A DNA stretch of 64,000 nucleotides from Haliotis asinina. Lineage: Eukaryota > Mollusca > Gastropoda > Lepetellida > Haliotidae. Each line of letters begins with the position of its first letter. Position 1 is the first letter of the stretch. Positions 63,977-64,000 of the stretch are shown here, piece by piece. Where the stretch lies: positions 41,027,501 through 41,091,500 of the forward strand of contig NC_090291.1 of NCBI RefSeq assembly GCF_037392515.1. The letters run 5' to 3'. Made by a program: the position numbers and the translations under genes. A model generated the notes under the pieces. The model was not told the origin of the DNA and ran no database searches. It saw only the letters and a program-made list of their open reading frames with translations.

Positions 63977-64000
63977 GACCCCAGTCGTCATCGATGTCAG
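63977..64000 (+). CDS. Next exon of the plus-strand gene, cut by the window end
   Basis: TTTTTATTCTCTAG is a strong acceptor. The first two bases complete the codon left by the donor at 62520, and the rest is open to the window end. Confidence 0.45.

Overview
The window looks like nuclear DNA of a marine gastropod, most likely an abalone (Haliotis-like). This is inferred from intron-rich gene structure, AT-rich introns full of microsatellites, and two SINE families sharing a 3' tail that ends in a run resembling AACTCACTCAC. No bacterial or organellar genes were seen.

Left third (1-21 kb). One apparently intact 16-exon transglutaminase gene lies on the minus strand (start 21022, stop 1180; 805 codons). 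Every splice junction keeps phase, and the Cys/His/Asp triad is present (C377, H438, D461). Its introns hold a 24-copy 89-bp satellite, several minisatellites, many SINE copies, and a 2.5-kb element with long inverted arms that carries a truncated NADAR-domain ORF. They also hold a dispersed repeat that has picked up and multiplied a piece of the gene's own exon 15.

Middle (21-31 kb). A decayed Tc1/mariner transposase is followed by a nearly complete Ty3/gypsy retrotransposon on the minus strand (24107-30720). It has 248/244-bp LTRs, a 4-bp target duplication, a gag with two zinc knuckles, and a pol ending in a chromodomain. A single frameshift falls after the RT active site.

Right-middle (36.7-53.1 kb). 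This is a nested pair. A roughly 2.1-kb MULE-type DNA transposon (FLYWCH finger plus transposase) is split inside its coding sequence by a 14,371-bp Maverick/Polinton. The Polinton has 345-bp inverted repeats with one visible mismatch and encodes a protein-primed DNA polymerase, an integrase, a packaging ATPase, a double-jelly-roll major capsid protein, a probable minor capsid protein, two related fibre-like proteins and six small or membrane proteins. No adenain-like protease is recognisable. Its genes are packed with gaps of a few tens of bases, and AT-rich TATA-like motifs sit just before most morphogenesis genes. A perfect 35-bp palindrome separates two divergent genes.

Right end (53-64 kb). 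A 15-copy 188-bp satellite starts next to the MULE end. It is followed by SINEs, a triplicated foldback repeat, a cluster of CRE-like sites, and two phase-compatible exons of an unrecognised plus-strand gene that runs off the window.
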